NCBI GenBank assembly: GCA_005884665.1
Contig: VBAT01000012.1
Span: forward strand, 1 to 63,691
Length of the DNA: 63,691 nucleotides
Source: Bacteroidota bacterium
GTDB lineage: Bacteria > Bacteroidota > Bacteroidia > Chitinophagales > Chitinophagaceae
Reading direction: 5' to 3'
This document shows, piece by piece, positions 35,098 through 43,631 of the stretch. Every line of letters begins with the position of its first letter. The stretch's first letter is position 1. The notes below the pieces were generated by a model that was not told the origin of the DNA, did no database searches, and was given only the letters and a program-made list of their open reading frames with translations. The position numbers were made by a program, and so were the translations under genes.

Positions 35098-35220
35098 GCA
35101 GATGGAAGCTAGATGCCAGATACTAGATACTGGATGCTAGATGCTGGCGCATCCTACTTTTTTCGTCATTCATCCATTAGTGAGCATCCGTTATCCAGCA
35201 TCCAGTGACCAGCATCCAAA
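35098..35220. repeat. GATGCTGG repeat family, copy 3
   Basis: GATACTAGATACTGGATGCT (35116-35135) and then AGATGCTGGCGCATCC at the left, TTATCCAGCATCCAGTGACC and CAGCATCC at the right, form an inverted repeat filling the whole gap between convergent psd and the HAD gene. Confidence 0.8.
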
Positions 35221-35931
35221 TCAAAAAATACTCTCCAACTCTTTTAATGAATAAACTGTGTGGGTTGGTAATTGTGTATCGACTACCGGTACGGGTTTAT
35301 CGGTGAGATGATTGACGTGCACCTGGTCAATACCTGCATTTAATGCGCCGAGAATATCTACTTCTATCGTATCGCCGATCATAATGCTTTGATGAGGCCT
35401 GGCGCCGGTCTTTTGAAAGGCATATTCAAATATCTCTTTTTGTGGTTTCAGGCTGTTGGAACCTTCGGAAGTGATTACTTCTTTAAAATATTTCGACAAC
35501 CCTGAATATTTCAGTTTGCTGTGCTGTGTTTTTTCAAATCCATTCGTGATCAGGTGCAGCGAATAGTTTTTATCAATGAGATATTCGAGGATTTCAATCG
35601 TGTAGGGAAATACCAGTGTCCGCGTCGGCAACAGGTCGAGAAAACGGATACTCATTTCTTCCGCCAGTTTATCGTCTGCGATTTTAAAATCCAGCAAGCT
35701 CAGCCACATTCTTTTTACTCTCAATTCTTCCTGTTTGATATACCCGTTGCGATATCGTTCCCAAAGTTTTTCGTTATGCATGAGATAATTGCGGTAAAAA
35801 AGCTCGAAATCATGCACACCCCGATCTTTTAGCTGAAGGGAGTTGTGTAGTTCCAGGAGGGTAGCACGCGCATTTGCTTCAAAGTCCCAAAGGGTATGAT
35901 CCAGGTCGAAGAACAGGTGAAGGTATTTCAT
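35221..35931 (-). CDS. HAD-family noncanonical pyrimidine nucleotidase (YjjG-like)
   Basis: 236 residues from ATG 35931; another ATG lies three codons upstream. Motif I FFDLDHTLWDF, motif II LITNG, motif III Lys in KPQKEIFEYA and motif IV MIGDTIEVDILGA are all present with a C1 helical cap. YjjG-type enzymes dephosphorylate pyrimidine nucleotides including non-canonical ones, protecting nucleotide pools. The substrate is inferred from family only. Confidence 0.9.
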   Translation of the reverse strand: MKYLHLFFDLDHTLWDFEANARATLLELHNSLQLKDRGVHDFELFYRNYLMHNEKLWERYRNGYIKQEELRVKRMWLSLLDFKIADDKLAEEMSIRFLDLLPTRTLVFPYTIEILEYLIDKNYSLHLITNGFEKTQHSKLKYSGLSKYFKEVITSEGSNSLKPQKEIFEYAFQKTGARPHQSIMIGDTIEVDILGALNAGIDQVHVNHLTDKPVPVVDTQLPTHTVYSLKELESIF

Positions 35932-36029
35932 GTCATTCAAGTAAGAGGTGCGAAATTAGAAGTATCTTTCTATGAAAAATCGAAATTCGAATCTCGAATA
36001 CCGAATTTCGAAATTCAAATTTCGGACTT

Positions 36030-36731
36030 ATGAACGTTATTATCACCGGGGCATCGAGAGGATTGGGAAAGGCCATAGCAGAAATATTTGCGGAAAACGG
36101 GCATAACCTCTACCTCACTTCCCAAAGCGAAACAAAGCTTTATAAATCCGTTGAAGAATTGATGACCCGGTTCCCGGACATAACAATAAAAGCTAAACCA
36201 TTTGACCTGAGCCAAAAGCAACTGGCAAAGGAATTCGGGGATTGGATTTTAAAATTCAATGTTCCAGTGGATGTGCTTGTCAATAATGCAGGAAGTTTTG
36301 CGGGGGCAAATGTGCACGACGAAGAAGAAGGTGCACTGGAAACAATGATTGAAACCAACCTTTACAGCGCATATCATCTTACCCGGGTCTTGATACCGGC
36401 GATGATGAGGCAGAAAAGCGGGCATATCTTCAACATGTCATCTATCGCCGGGCTGAAAGCCTACCCGGGCGGCGGATCTTACAGCATCAGCAAATATGCT
36501 TTGCGGGGGTTTTCCGTCAACCTGCGCGAAGAGATGAAACCACATAACATCAAAGTGACTACTGTTTTTCCAGGCGCGGCCTATACCGATTCCTGGGCTG
36601 CCAGCGGTATCAGCAAAGAAAGATTCATGGATGCAGCTGACATTGCAAAAATGGTTTTTGCAGCTTCGCAGCTTTCCCCACAAGCCTGCGTGGAAGATAT
36701 AGTTCTCCGACCGCAACTGGGAGATATTTAA
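36030..36731 (+). CDS. Short-chain dehydrogenase/reductase (SDR)
   Basis: 233 residues. The cofactor motif is TGASRGLGKAIAE (TGxxxGxG), followed by NNAGSF, the catalytic Ser in MSSIAG and the tetrad Tyr-x3-Lys in YSISKYALRG. The substrate is not predictable. Similar proteins in Bacteroidota are annotated only as SDR oxidoreductase. It stands alone between the HAD gene and batD. Upstream 35985-36028 carries AATTTCGAA inverted words of the fold-back type. Confidence 0.93.
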   Translation: MNVIITGASRGLGKAIAEIFAENGHNLYLTSQSETKLYKSVEELMTRFPDITIKAKPFDLSQKQLAKEFGDWILKFNVPVDVLVNNAGSFAGANVHDEEEGALETMIETNLYSAYHLTRVLIPAMMRQKSGHIFNMSSIAGLKAYPGGGSYSISKYALRGFSVNLREEMKPHNIKVTTVFPGAAYTDSWAASGISKERFMDAADIAKMVFAASQLSPQACVEDIVLRPQLGDI

Positions 36732-36796
36732 CATGTGCTACCGGATATCAATTTTAGTATTCGCTTTGCAATAGCTGTTTTATTTTTACTCCCCTG

Positions 36797-38551
36797 ATGG
36801 CCAGAATCAACATCATACTACTTGCACTGCTCCTGCCTTTTGTGGGCCGGGCACAAACAATTAAAACCAACCTGTCCAAACAGTTTGTTATTGCCGGCGA
36901 ATCTTTTACGATCTATTATATTCTTGAAGATTTCAAAGATGAGGACGAATTCATTGCGCCTTCGTTCAAAGGATTTAAAGTAGTAAGCGGGCCCTATACT
37001 AACAATGGAACAACACCGGACCGATATGGCACGAAGCCGATAAAAAATATCCAGTTCACACTGGAAGCGCTTTACCCTGGCAAATTCGTCATTGACGGAC
37101 CCTCTGTCAAGGTCAGTAGCCGGCTTATCAAGAGTCCCGATGTCGTCGTTGATGTGGTGTCGAAAAAAGAAACTGCGCGGAAAGCTGACCCGGAAGCTTC
37201 CTCTGAATATTTCCTGAGGCCGGGTGAGAATCCAGATGAAAAGATCAGGAAGAATCTTTTCATGAAAGTGATGGTAAATAAAAAGACCTGCTTTGTAGGC
37301 GAGCCGGTCGTAGCTACTTATAAATTGTATTCCCGGCTTACCTCGAAATCGGATATTGTAAAAAACCCGGGGTTTTATGGATTCACAGTTCAGGATATGA
37401 TAAGCCTGAGCGATAATATTGCCTCAACGGAAATAATAGATGGCAAGGTCTTCGACGTCCATACGGTGCGTGCTGTCCAGCTATACCCTTTGCAGGCTGG
37501 CGAGTTCGCTATTGATCCCATGCAAGTGGTAAATAAAGTGGAGTTTTCTAAGAGTGCTGTAAACAAAAAATCCGAACACGAGATCGTGGAAGGTGTTGTT
37601 GATGAAAAAGAATCACCGCGAAACGCAAATGAGGTAGTGTATAATATCAGTACCGAAAAAATTACAATACATGTAAAACCCTTACCCGTATTAAAAAAAC
37701 CCGCAGGATTCAGTGGAGCTACCGGCAGGTTTTCGATCCGCACTTCTTTGGAAAAACCGCAAATGGCCAGGAATGAAGAAGGAGCTTTCGTTATCACGGT
37801 AAGCGGGAAAGGAAATTTCACACAGTTGTCAGCTCCCGCTGTGGCTTGGCCTGATGGTATTGAGAATTTTGAACCCATCATAAAGGACTCACTGGATAAA
37901 TCACAAACTCCTTTAAAGGGATCACGCAGCTTCCGTTTTCCATTTATCTCTTCGCGACCGGGCACTTATACATTGCCAACCGTTTCATTTTCTTTTTTTG
38001 ATCCCGACAGCAATAAATACAAAACAGTCAACAGTCAACCGGCAGAAGTGATTATCGGCAATACGGAAAGAAAAGAATTACCCAAAAAGGAGCAGGCGAT
38101 CGTCAACGCACGGCAAAGGGATTATAAATCATTGTGGATATATGGTGGTATTTTTTTAGTGGTCCTGGTGATCATATTGCTGCAGTTCAAAAGACCTTCA
38201 AAAGGAGTCCCGTTAAAGAATATGAATGCCGGGAAAGAGCCGGCTATTTCAATCGACCAATTGCTACAGCCCGCCCGGTTTGCCATGGTGGCTGGTGACG
38301 ACAGCTTTTACAGGTTGATTCAAAAAAGCATTTGGGAACACCTGAATAACAAATTGCAGCTCTCGGGGACGCGGATGAACAAAGATGAATTATATAGGGC
38401 AATGAATGAAAAAGGAAAGGACCGGGAAATATATAATGGCCTTTTGGATATTCTACAGCAATGCGAAACGGCCATGTTTACAAAAGCTGAACTCGGACTT
38501 GATAAGGAGGAGTTGCTGAACAGGACCAGGGTCCTACTGAGTAAAATCTAA
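36797..38551 (+). CDS. batD: BatD-family membrane protein
   Basis: 584 residues. A signal peptide (cleavage near GRAQ) precedes several periplasmic beta-sandwich repeats (FVIAGESFTIYYILEDF, TCFVGEPVVATYKLYSRL). One transmembrane helix (about 450-467, SLWIYGGIFLVVLVIILLQF) and a cytoplasmic helical tail follow. BatD is part of the Bat locus (aerotolerance-associated, VWA-domain proteins). The other bat genes are not in this window, so this copy is either solitary or the locus was split. The gene ends in a large repeat region. Confidence 0.92.
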   Translation: MARINIILLALLLPFVGRAQTIKTNLSKQFVIAGESFTIYYILEDFKDEDEFIAPSFKGFKVVSGPYTNNGTTPDRYGTKPIKNIQFTLEALYPGKFVIDGPSVKVSSRLIKSPDVVVDVVSKKETARKADPEASSEYFLRPGENPDEKIRKNLFMKVMVNKKTCFVGEPVVATYKLYSRLTSKSDIVKNPGFYGFTVQDMISLSDNIASTEIIDGKVFDVHTVRAVQLYPLQAGEFAIDPMQVVNKVEFSKSAVNKKSEHEIVEGVVDEKESPRNANEVVYNISTEKITIHVKPLPVLKKPAGFSGATGRFSIRTSLEKPQMARNEEGAFVITVSGKGNFTQLSAPAVAWPDGIENFEPIIKDSLDKSQTPLKGSRSFRFPFISSRPGTYTLPTVSFSFFDPDSNKYKTVNSQPAEVIIGNTERKELPKKEQAIVNARQRDYKSLWIYGGIFLVVLVIILLQFKRPSKGVPLKNMNAGKEPAISIDQLLQPARFAMVAGDDSFYRLIQKSIWEHLNNKLQLSGTRMNKDELYRAMNEKGKDREIYNGLLDILQQCETAMFTKAELGLDKEELLNRTRVLLSKI

Positions 38552-38920
38552 GAACCAATCCCGCCAATTGGCGGGACAAATAAATATTAAATAAGAAAAA
38601 ATAAATTCGAAATCCGAATTTGAAATCCTCATTCGACCAATAGGATCCTTACCTGGATATTTGAGCTTTATTTGGCTATTAATGTTTGCTTCTTGGAATT
38701 TGATTTTTGATGCCTCGTCCCTCGTTCTTCGAGTTTTGTGTGTATTCGGAAGCCAATCTCGAGTTTCTGTCTTCGAATTTTTTCGATTCCTGGACTTGGC
38801 CCGGAATTTTCTCGTGTAATCAACAGGTCACTATGTCAATTTCGAATTTCTTTCCCGATGGCTATCGGGATAAATATTCGTGCTTATTTGGTTCTTGCTA
38901 TTTGGTTCCAGGTTCTTAAT
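38552..38920. repeat. Fold-back repeat, copy 4 (368 bp, longest)
   Basis: Left end holds TAAGAACCAA and the palindrome TCCCGCCAATTGGCGGGA (38559-38576). The right end holds TTTCGAATTTC, the palindrome TCCCGATGGCTATCGGGA (38853-38870) and TTTGGTTCTTGCTATTTGG. The whole gap between the convergent batD and the response regulator is this element and contains no credible gene. Confidence 0.75.
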
Positions 38921-39628
38921 TCATTCGGAGTACTTATATCCAACTCCCCGCACGGAATGAAAATACTTCGGGTTACGGCTGTCTTCTTCGAAATATTTCC
39001 TGAAGTTCAAAATGAAATTATCGATTGTACGTGTAGTGGGGTATACGTTGTAGCCCCAGACAGCCTGTAATATCTTTTCCCGGGGAACTACTTCATTTTT
39101 ATTCTCGATCAGCAGCTTGAGCAACATGGTTTCTTTTTTACTCAGCTGTATTTTCCGGCCGTTTTTTGTAGAAGCTTCCTGGGCCTTAAAGTCAATCACG
39201 TTGTCTCCAAACGAATAACTGTTACCAATCGAAGATTTATCCTGCAGCTTTTTATTTTTATCGATCAGTTTATGTACCCTGAGCAGAAGTTCTTCGAGAT
39301 TAAATGGCTTGGTGAGGTAGTCGTCCGCTCCTTTTTTCAAACCCAATACCCTGTCTGCGCTGCTGTTCCTGGCGCTGAGGATGAGGATAGGCACTTCGTT
39401 ATTACTGATTCGTACTGTTTCGGTGACAGTGACACCATCCATTTCAGGGAGCATTACATCGAGGATGATCAGGTCAAAGTATTCTGAACTAACTGCGTTA
39501 AGAGCAGCGGCGCCGTCATAGGCCGATGTTACATTGTATCCTTCAAGTTCCAGGTTAAGCTTTAGCGCTTCGTGGAGATTCTCTTCATCTTCAACCAGTA
39601 GAATGGACGGGTGTCTTTCTTCACTCAT
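38921..39628 (-). CDS. OmpR-family response regulator
   Basis: 235 residues: receiver domain with phospho-acceptor Asp in LIILDVMLPEMDG (about residue 54), Lys in LTKPFNLEELL, then a winged-helix DNA-binding domain (LSKKETMLLKLLIENKNEVV ... SVRGVGYKY). It overlaps the kinase gene by four bases, so it is its partner. The target genes are not evident. gldH lies immediately upstream in the same run, which could mean shared expression rather than control. Confidence 0.95.
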   Translation of the reverse strand: MSEERHPSILLVEDEENLHEALKLNLELEGYNVTSAYDGAAALNAVSSEYFDLIILDVMLPEMDGVTVTETVRISNNEVPILILSARNSSADRVLGLKKGADDYLTKPFNLEELLLRVHKLIDKNKKLQDKSSIGNSYSFGDNVIDFKAQEASTKNGRKIQLSKKETMLLKLLIENKNEVVPREKILQAVWGYNVYPTTRTIDNFILNFRKYFEEDSRNPKYFHSVRGVGYKYSE

Positions 39629-40620
39629 AGTTTAAATGTCACTGTAAAAATACTGCCGCGGGGTATATTGTTTGTCACCAATATGTCCGCATTATGATCA
39701 CGGGCTATCTTGTTGCAAAGATACAACCCCAGGCCTGTCCCCTGCGTTTTACGGGTAGCTTCATTGCCGATACGGTAAAACTTGCTGAATACTTTTTTCT
39801 TTTCATCGTCATTTATGCCGGGGCCTTCATCTGCTATACTCAACAGGAGCAAACCATTTTCTTTTTCCAATACGGCCGTAACGGGAGTTTCCCTGGGTGA
39901 ATATTTTACGGCGTTTTCCAGCAGGTTATTGATCAGGATTTGCAAAAGGAGCGGATCGCCTTTTACATCCGTGCCCTGTTGAATTTCCGATTTGAAGACG
40001 CGTTCGGGGAACCGTGCCCTGAAGTCCTGGATACAATCTTTCAACATATCGGAAAGATCCATTTCTTCTTTTGCAAACTTATATCCGCCGCCTTCCAGCT
40101 GGGATGCCACCAGGATATTATTAGTGAGAAAATTCAGTCGCGACGTTTCTTTGAGCATTACTCCAATCAACTTTTTTTGTTTCTCGGCGTCCAACGAATA
40201 TTTCTGGATGGTCTCAAGGTTCAGTCTCACAACCGAGATCGGCGTTTTGAGTTCGTGGGTAACAGCCATCATGAAATTCTGTTGTTGCTGTTGCATATAA
40301 AACTGCCGGCGCACATAGCGATATACCAGTCCGGCTCCCACGCAGATCAGCAGGAGGAATATGCTTCCTTCCCCGAGATATTTTGCGTCGTTTTTGCTGT
40401 GGTCTCTTTTGATTTTTTGCAATTCTGAGGCATAAAGCGCGGGAACGGTAGTACTATCTGCAATGGTCCTGAGCTGGCTTACCCGGAGATCTTTCATCAT
40501 ATCATTCTGCTTTTCCAGCGTAATGAACCACCATACAAGGGCAGCTACAATATAGATGAGAAGTGTCCAATAAAGAATAGTAGCCTGGCGAAGTTTTCGT
40601 CTTACATCTTTTTTAGGCAT
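39625..40620 (-). CDS. Sensor histidine kinase
   Basis: 331 residues. Two transmembrane helices (about 13-34 and 78-98) enclose a short sensor segment of about 40 residues. There is no HAMP domain. The dimerisation motif is AVTHELKTPISVVRL (His about 141) and the ATPase boxes are NNLLENAVKYS, DEGPGIND and GTGLGLYLCNK. All kinase residues are present. The signal is unknown. It is translationally coupled to the response regulator and follows gldH by four bases. Confidence 0.95.
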   Translation of the reverse strand: MPKKDVRRKLRQATILYWTLLIYIVAALVWWFITLEKQNDMMKDLRVSQLRTIADSTTVPALYASELQKIKRDHSKNDAKYLGEGSIFLLLICVGAGLVYRYVRRQFYMQQQQQNFMMAVTHELKTPISVVRLNLETIQKYSLDAEKQKKLIGVMLKETSRLNFLTNNILVASQLEGGGYKFAKEEMDLSDMLKDCIQDFRARFPERVFKSEIQQGTDVKGDPLLLQILINNLLENAVKYSPRETPVTAVLEKENGLLLLSIADEGPGINDDEKKKVFSKFYRIGNEATRKTQGTGLGLYLCNKIARDHNADILVTNNIPRGSIFTVTFKL

Positions 40621-40624
40621 GTCA

Positions 40625-41098
40625 TTATTGCTTTTCTACCCGAATACCGACATCGTACACGTTTTGCAAGGGATTTTCCCGCATGATTTGTTCAACGGTG
40701 AATTTGTAATGGCCGGCCTTTAAATATTGAGGTCTTTCAAAGAGCCCGATCCTGTGTTCGTAGATATCATCCATCCCGGTAGCCAGCCATTTTCCGTCTT
40801 TACCGGCAAGTGGCAGATCGAGTTGAAATTTTTGCGCGCTATCCTGCCCCGGTTTCTCGATGGAAATGTTGACGTAGATGTTACTGTAATGATATTTCTC
40901 GTTGTGCCGTAATATCAAAAGAGGTTGATAGGGAGAACTGGTGTCCTTAATCGTAAAATCAAATGTAGGGCGAAAGCTATTGTACCAGGCATGACCGGGA
41001 ACCGGCAGGCTTCTTTCATACACGTCAACAGTAGTACAGGAAAAAAAACACAGGAAACAGGTAAAGGATAGGAGAAAAATTATTTTCAATGGCTTCAT
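40625..41098 (-). CDS. gldH: Gliding motility lipoprotein GldH
   Basis: 157 residues with a lipoprotein signal (LCFFSCTTVDVYERS, Cys 21). The mature part matches GldH of Bacteroidota gliding and type IX secretion (VDVYERSLPVPGHAWY, then LPLAGKDGKWLATGMDDIYE and GHYKFTVEQIMRENPL). GldH is needed for gliding in Flavobacterium, but it also occurs in non-gliders, so motility cannot be concluded. A TATCTTTG promoter element lies four bases before the ATG. Confidence 0.93.
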   Translation of the reverse strand: MKPLKIIFLLSFTCFLCFFSCTTVDVYERSLPVPGHAWYNSFRPTFDFTIKDTSSPYQPLLILRHNEKYHYSNIYVNISIEKPGQDSAQKFQLDLPLAGKDGKWLATGMDDIYEHRIGLFERPQYLKAGHYKFTVEQIMRENPLQNVYDVGIRVEKQ

Positions 41099-41102
41099 AT
41101 CA

Positions 41103-41110
41103 CAAAGATA
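41103..41110 (-). promoter_or_regulatory. -7 promoter element TATCTTTG for the gldH operon
   Basis: Exact TAnnTTTG match on the minus strand with only four bases to the ATG at 41098, so the message would be leaderless or nearly so. Confidence 0.6.
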
Positions 41111-41152
41111 TATTGTGGGATCTATTGAAACGGCTAATTGCCCGAACCTGGT

Positions 41153-42028
41153 TTACAGCACATTCAACACCTGCTCTTTGGCCTTTTCCAGCTCATCTTT
41201 CATCATGACCACAAATTTCTGGATGGTCGAATCGTAGGCCTTTGAGCCGGTCGTATTTATTTCACGGCCTATTTCCTGTAAAACAAAAGAAAGTTTTTTG
41301 CCTTTTGTTTCCTCGGCTTCATTCATTAACGAATGAAAGTAATCGCAGTGATTTTTCAGCCTCACCTGTTCTTCGCTGATATCGATCTTTTCGATATAAT
41401 AAATGAGCTCCTGCTCCAGGCGGTTGCCATCATAATTTTCCTTGCCTACATTTTCTTCCAGCAGGCGGGTAATACCCTCGCGGATCTTTTGCTTGCGGAG
41501 TGGCTCCAGCTTTATTACTTCATTCTGTTGTTTTGAGATATTGTTGATGCGATTGGCAAGATCTTCTTCCAGCGACCGGCCTTCATCAAGGCGATGATTG
41601 TTGAGATCTTCGATAGCGGCATGTAAAACGTTCTTGAAATCTGCCCAATCGGCGTCAGAGAGAGTTTCACTGCTGGGTGTGATGACCTCGGGTAGTTTCA
41701 CCAAGGTGCTCAGGATATGAGAGGGATCGAGTTTGAGTTCGGCGGAAAGGTCTGCGAGTGGCTTATAATACGCTTTAGCCAGGTCCGTGTTTATCGTGAC
41801 AGGCTTGGCAGTACCGGTGTCCTTTAAACTGACTGTGCAGTCAACACTGCCGCGAAGAAGTTTTTCTGAAAGTATCTTGCGTATATCGAATTCGAAGGGT
41901 TTGAGAACGGAAGGAAGTTTTAATGACAATTCAAACTGTTTTCCATTCAGGGATTTGATATCGACCAAAAAAGTTTTATCGCCCACACTCCTTTCTGCTC
42001 TTCCAAAGCCCGTCATTGATTTAAGCAT
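41153..42028 (-). CDS. yicC: YicC/YloC-family endoribonuclease
   Basis: 291 residues. N-terminal YicC domain beginning MLKSMTGFGRAE with VDIKSLNGKQFELSLKLP, and the C-terminal DUF1732 part KKLSFVLQEIGREINTTGSK. YicC proteins are recently recognised RNases acting in RNA turnover. All diagnostic segments are intact. Confidence 0.95.
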   Translation of the reverse strand: MLKSMTGFGRAERSVGDKTFLVDIKSLNGKQFELSLKLPSVLKPFEFDIRKILSEKLLRGSVDCTVSLKDTGTAKPVTINTDLAKAYYKPLADLSAELKLDPSHILSTLVKLPEVITPSSETLSDADWADFKNVLHAAIEDLNNHRLDEGRSLEEDLANRINNISKQQNEVIKLEPLRKQKIREGITRLLEENVGKENYDGNRLEQELIYYIEKIDISEEQVRLKNHCDYFHSLMNEAEETKGKKLSFVLQEIGREINTTGSKAYDSTIQKFVVMMKDELEKAKEQVLNVL

Positions 42029-42205
42029 GGATATTTATTTAGATGGGTAAAGGTATTTTAATTATTGTATAACCCAATTCCTAGAGGGATATTTACAGAT
42101 TACAGCCATAGAAAGTCCTGACCGGCTTAAATACGGGCAAAAGTTTTATACAGGTAAAAAATAGCAGGCTAAATAAACGTTTTACTACAACCAGGAAGAA
42201 GGTCT

Positions 42206-42237
42206 AAAAACAAAAACCCCTTCGAGGAATCGAAGGG
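42206..42237 (-). terminator. Intrinsic terminator, minus strand
   Basis: Perfect 8-bp stem CCCTTCGA/TCGAAGGG with a 4-base loop, followed on the minus strand by TTTTTGTTTTT. It lies 178 bp upstream of yicC, so it does not end any annotated gene. Confidence 0.85.
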
Positions 42238-42283
42238 ATCATTTATATGGATGGGTTAGTAAGTACAGGAAATGAAATTTCCT
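42206..42283 (-). ncRNA. Candidate small RNA or terminated leader upstream of yicC
   Basis: On the minus strand a -7-like box TAATATTG (42288-42295, one mismatch) is followed by a stem AGGAAAT/ATTTCCT, about 30 unpaired bases and a strong intrinsic terminator. The inferred length is about 78 nt. A 12-codon frame (MIPSIPRRGFCF) runs into the terminator, so a leader peptide is an alternative reading. Confidence 0.4.
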
Positions 42284-42432
42284 TACACAATATTAAATAT
42301 AATTTTTACTAACAAAAAAAAAATTTGGTAGAATTTTATTCACATTTTGAAAGGGCTATCGGTGCATTTCAATGGATGAATTCGCTTATCACGTATAATG
42401 TTTATGATTTTGACGATGTCTTGCCTATCATT

Positions 42433-42558
42433 TTATTTTTTCATCGGCATGAAACCCTTGCGTAGCAGGCGTTTCATTGAATGCTTTACATTCACCGGTA
42501 TATTGTCGTATTCACTGATCCAATTATCGCCGATTAAGAATTCAATGACTCCCGGCAA
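42433..42558 (-). CDS. Possible small protein of 41 residues
   Basis: A TTG-started frame on the minus strand ending PVNVKHSMKRLLRKGFMPMKK. It has no recognised family, but has protein-like composition, and a terminator downstream on the same strand (42206-42237) makes transcription plausible. The TTG start is weak and the internal ATG would leave only 14 residues. Chance cannot be excluded. Confidence 0.2.
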   Translation of the reverse strand: MPGVIEFLIGDNWISEYDNIPVNVKHSMKRLLRKGFMPMKK

Positions 42559-42671
42559 TTATCAGTTATATCTGGTGTTAAAAGAATTATTAGTCGACGG
42601 TTCCAAAACTGAGCTTTTTTAATAATTAACGGCCAATTCATCGCTTAGTACCTTTACACAAATTTGTTTGT

Positions 42672-43619
42672 ATGCGTTTTGAAAAGCCTGTGCCTCTTCA
42701 ACAGATCGCTGAATTGATCGGTGCTGAATTGATTGGCAATACCGGCGCCGCGGCAACCGGCATCAATGAAATTCATAAGGTGGAACAGGGTGACCTGGCA
42801 TTCGTTGATCATCCCAAATACTACGATGCATGTCTCCAGTCGGCCGCAAGTTTTATCATCATTAATAAGAAAGTGGATTTTCCGAAAGGAAAAGCATTAT
42901 TGATCTTAGAGGAGCCGTTTGAGGCTTATTTGAAGATCGTTGATCATTTCAGGCCTTTTCGCCCTTCGATGAAGATGATCAGTGATACATCGGTCATTGG
43001 TCGGGGGACTGTCGTGATGCCCAATGCTTATATTGGCAATCATGTTACAATAGGCAGTAATTGTATCATTTATCCAAACGTTACCATACTCGATCAAGTG
43101 GTTATTGATGACAATGTGATTATCCAGGCAGGCACGGTGATTGGCAGCGATGCATTCTATTACAACAAGAAAACAAGCCGCGATGTGCACTATAAAAAAA
43201 TGAAGAGCTGCGGCCGCGTGCTTATCGGGAATGATGTAGAGATCGGCGCAGGTTGTATGATCGACCGGGGTGTAACAGCAGATACAATAATCGGCTCGGG
43301 AACCAAGATCGATAATCTTGTTCATATCGGTCATGATACGGTCGTTGGGAAAAATTGCCTGTTTGCCGCACAGGTAGGTATTGCGGGCGCTGTAACGATT
43401 GAAGACAATGTGATCCTTTGGGGACAGGTTGGCGTCAGCAAAACACTCACGATAGGGGAAGGGGCCATTGTATATGCACAAAGCGGGGTCAAGGATTCAA
43501 TCGAAGGCAGAAAGGTCTATTTTGGATCCCCGGTGGAAGATGCCCGCGAAAAGATGAAAGAGTTTGTATGGGTAAAACGCATTCCGCAGCTCTGGGAAAA
43601 AGTGATGCAAAAAAAATAA
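42672..43619 (+). CDS. lpxD: UDP-3-O-(3-hydroxyacyl)glucosamine N-acyltransferase
   Basis: 315 residues of the left-handed beta-helix family with many hexapeptide repeats ([LIV]-G-x4). It has the N-terminal uridine-binding domain and the catalytic His in NLVHIGHDTVVGKNCLFA (about 218-221). It adds the second acyl chain in lipid A synthesis. LpxA, LpxB and LpxC are not adjacent; in many Bacteroidota lpxD exists in two copies, one stand-alone. This could be the stand-alone copy. Confidence 0.93.
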   Translation: MRFEKPVPLQQIAELIGAELIGNTGAAATGINEIHKVEQGDLAFVDHPKYYDACLQSAASFIIINKKVDFPKGKALLILEEPFEAYLKIVDHFRPFRPSMKMISDTSVIGRGTVVMPNAYIGNHVTIGSNCIIYPNVTILDQVVIDDNVIIQAGTVIGSDAFYYNKKTSRDVHYKKMKSCGRVLIGNDVEIGAGCMIDRGVTADTIIGSGTKIDNLVHIGHDTVVGKNCLFAAQVGIAGAVTIEDNVILWGQVGVSKTLTIGEGAIVYAQSGVKDSIEGRKVYFGSPVEDAREKMKEFVWVKRIPQLWEKVMQKK

Positions 43620-43631
43620 GAGCACTTTTGC

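Noticed and set aside
38707..39070. Plus-strand frames over the fold-back repeat and the response regulator end
   Set aside because: They translate the repeat (FDSWTWPGIFSCNQ-like text) and the antisense of the regulator; no conserved residues.
42398..42622. 74-codon plus-strand frame before lpxD
   Set aside because: Opposite strand carries the more protein-like frame and terminator; no known family and it lacks sensible codon structure.
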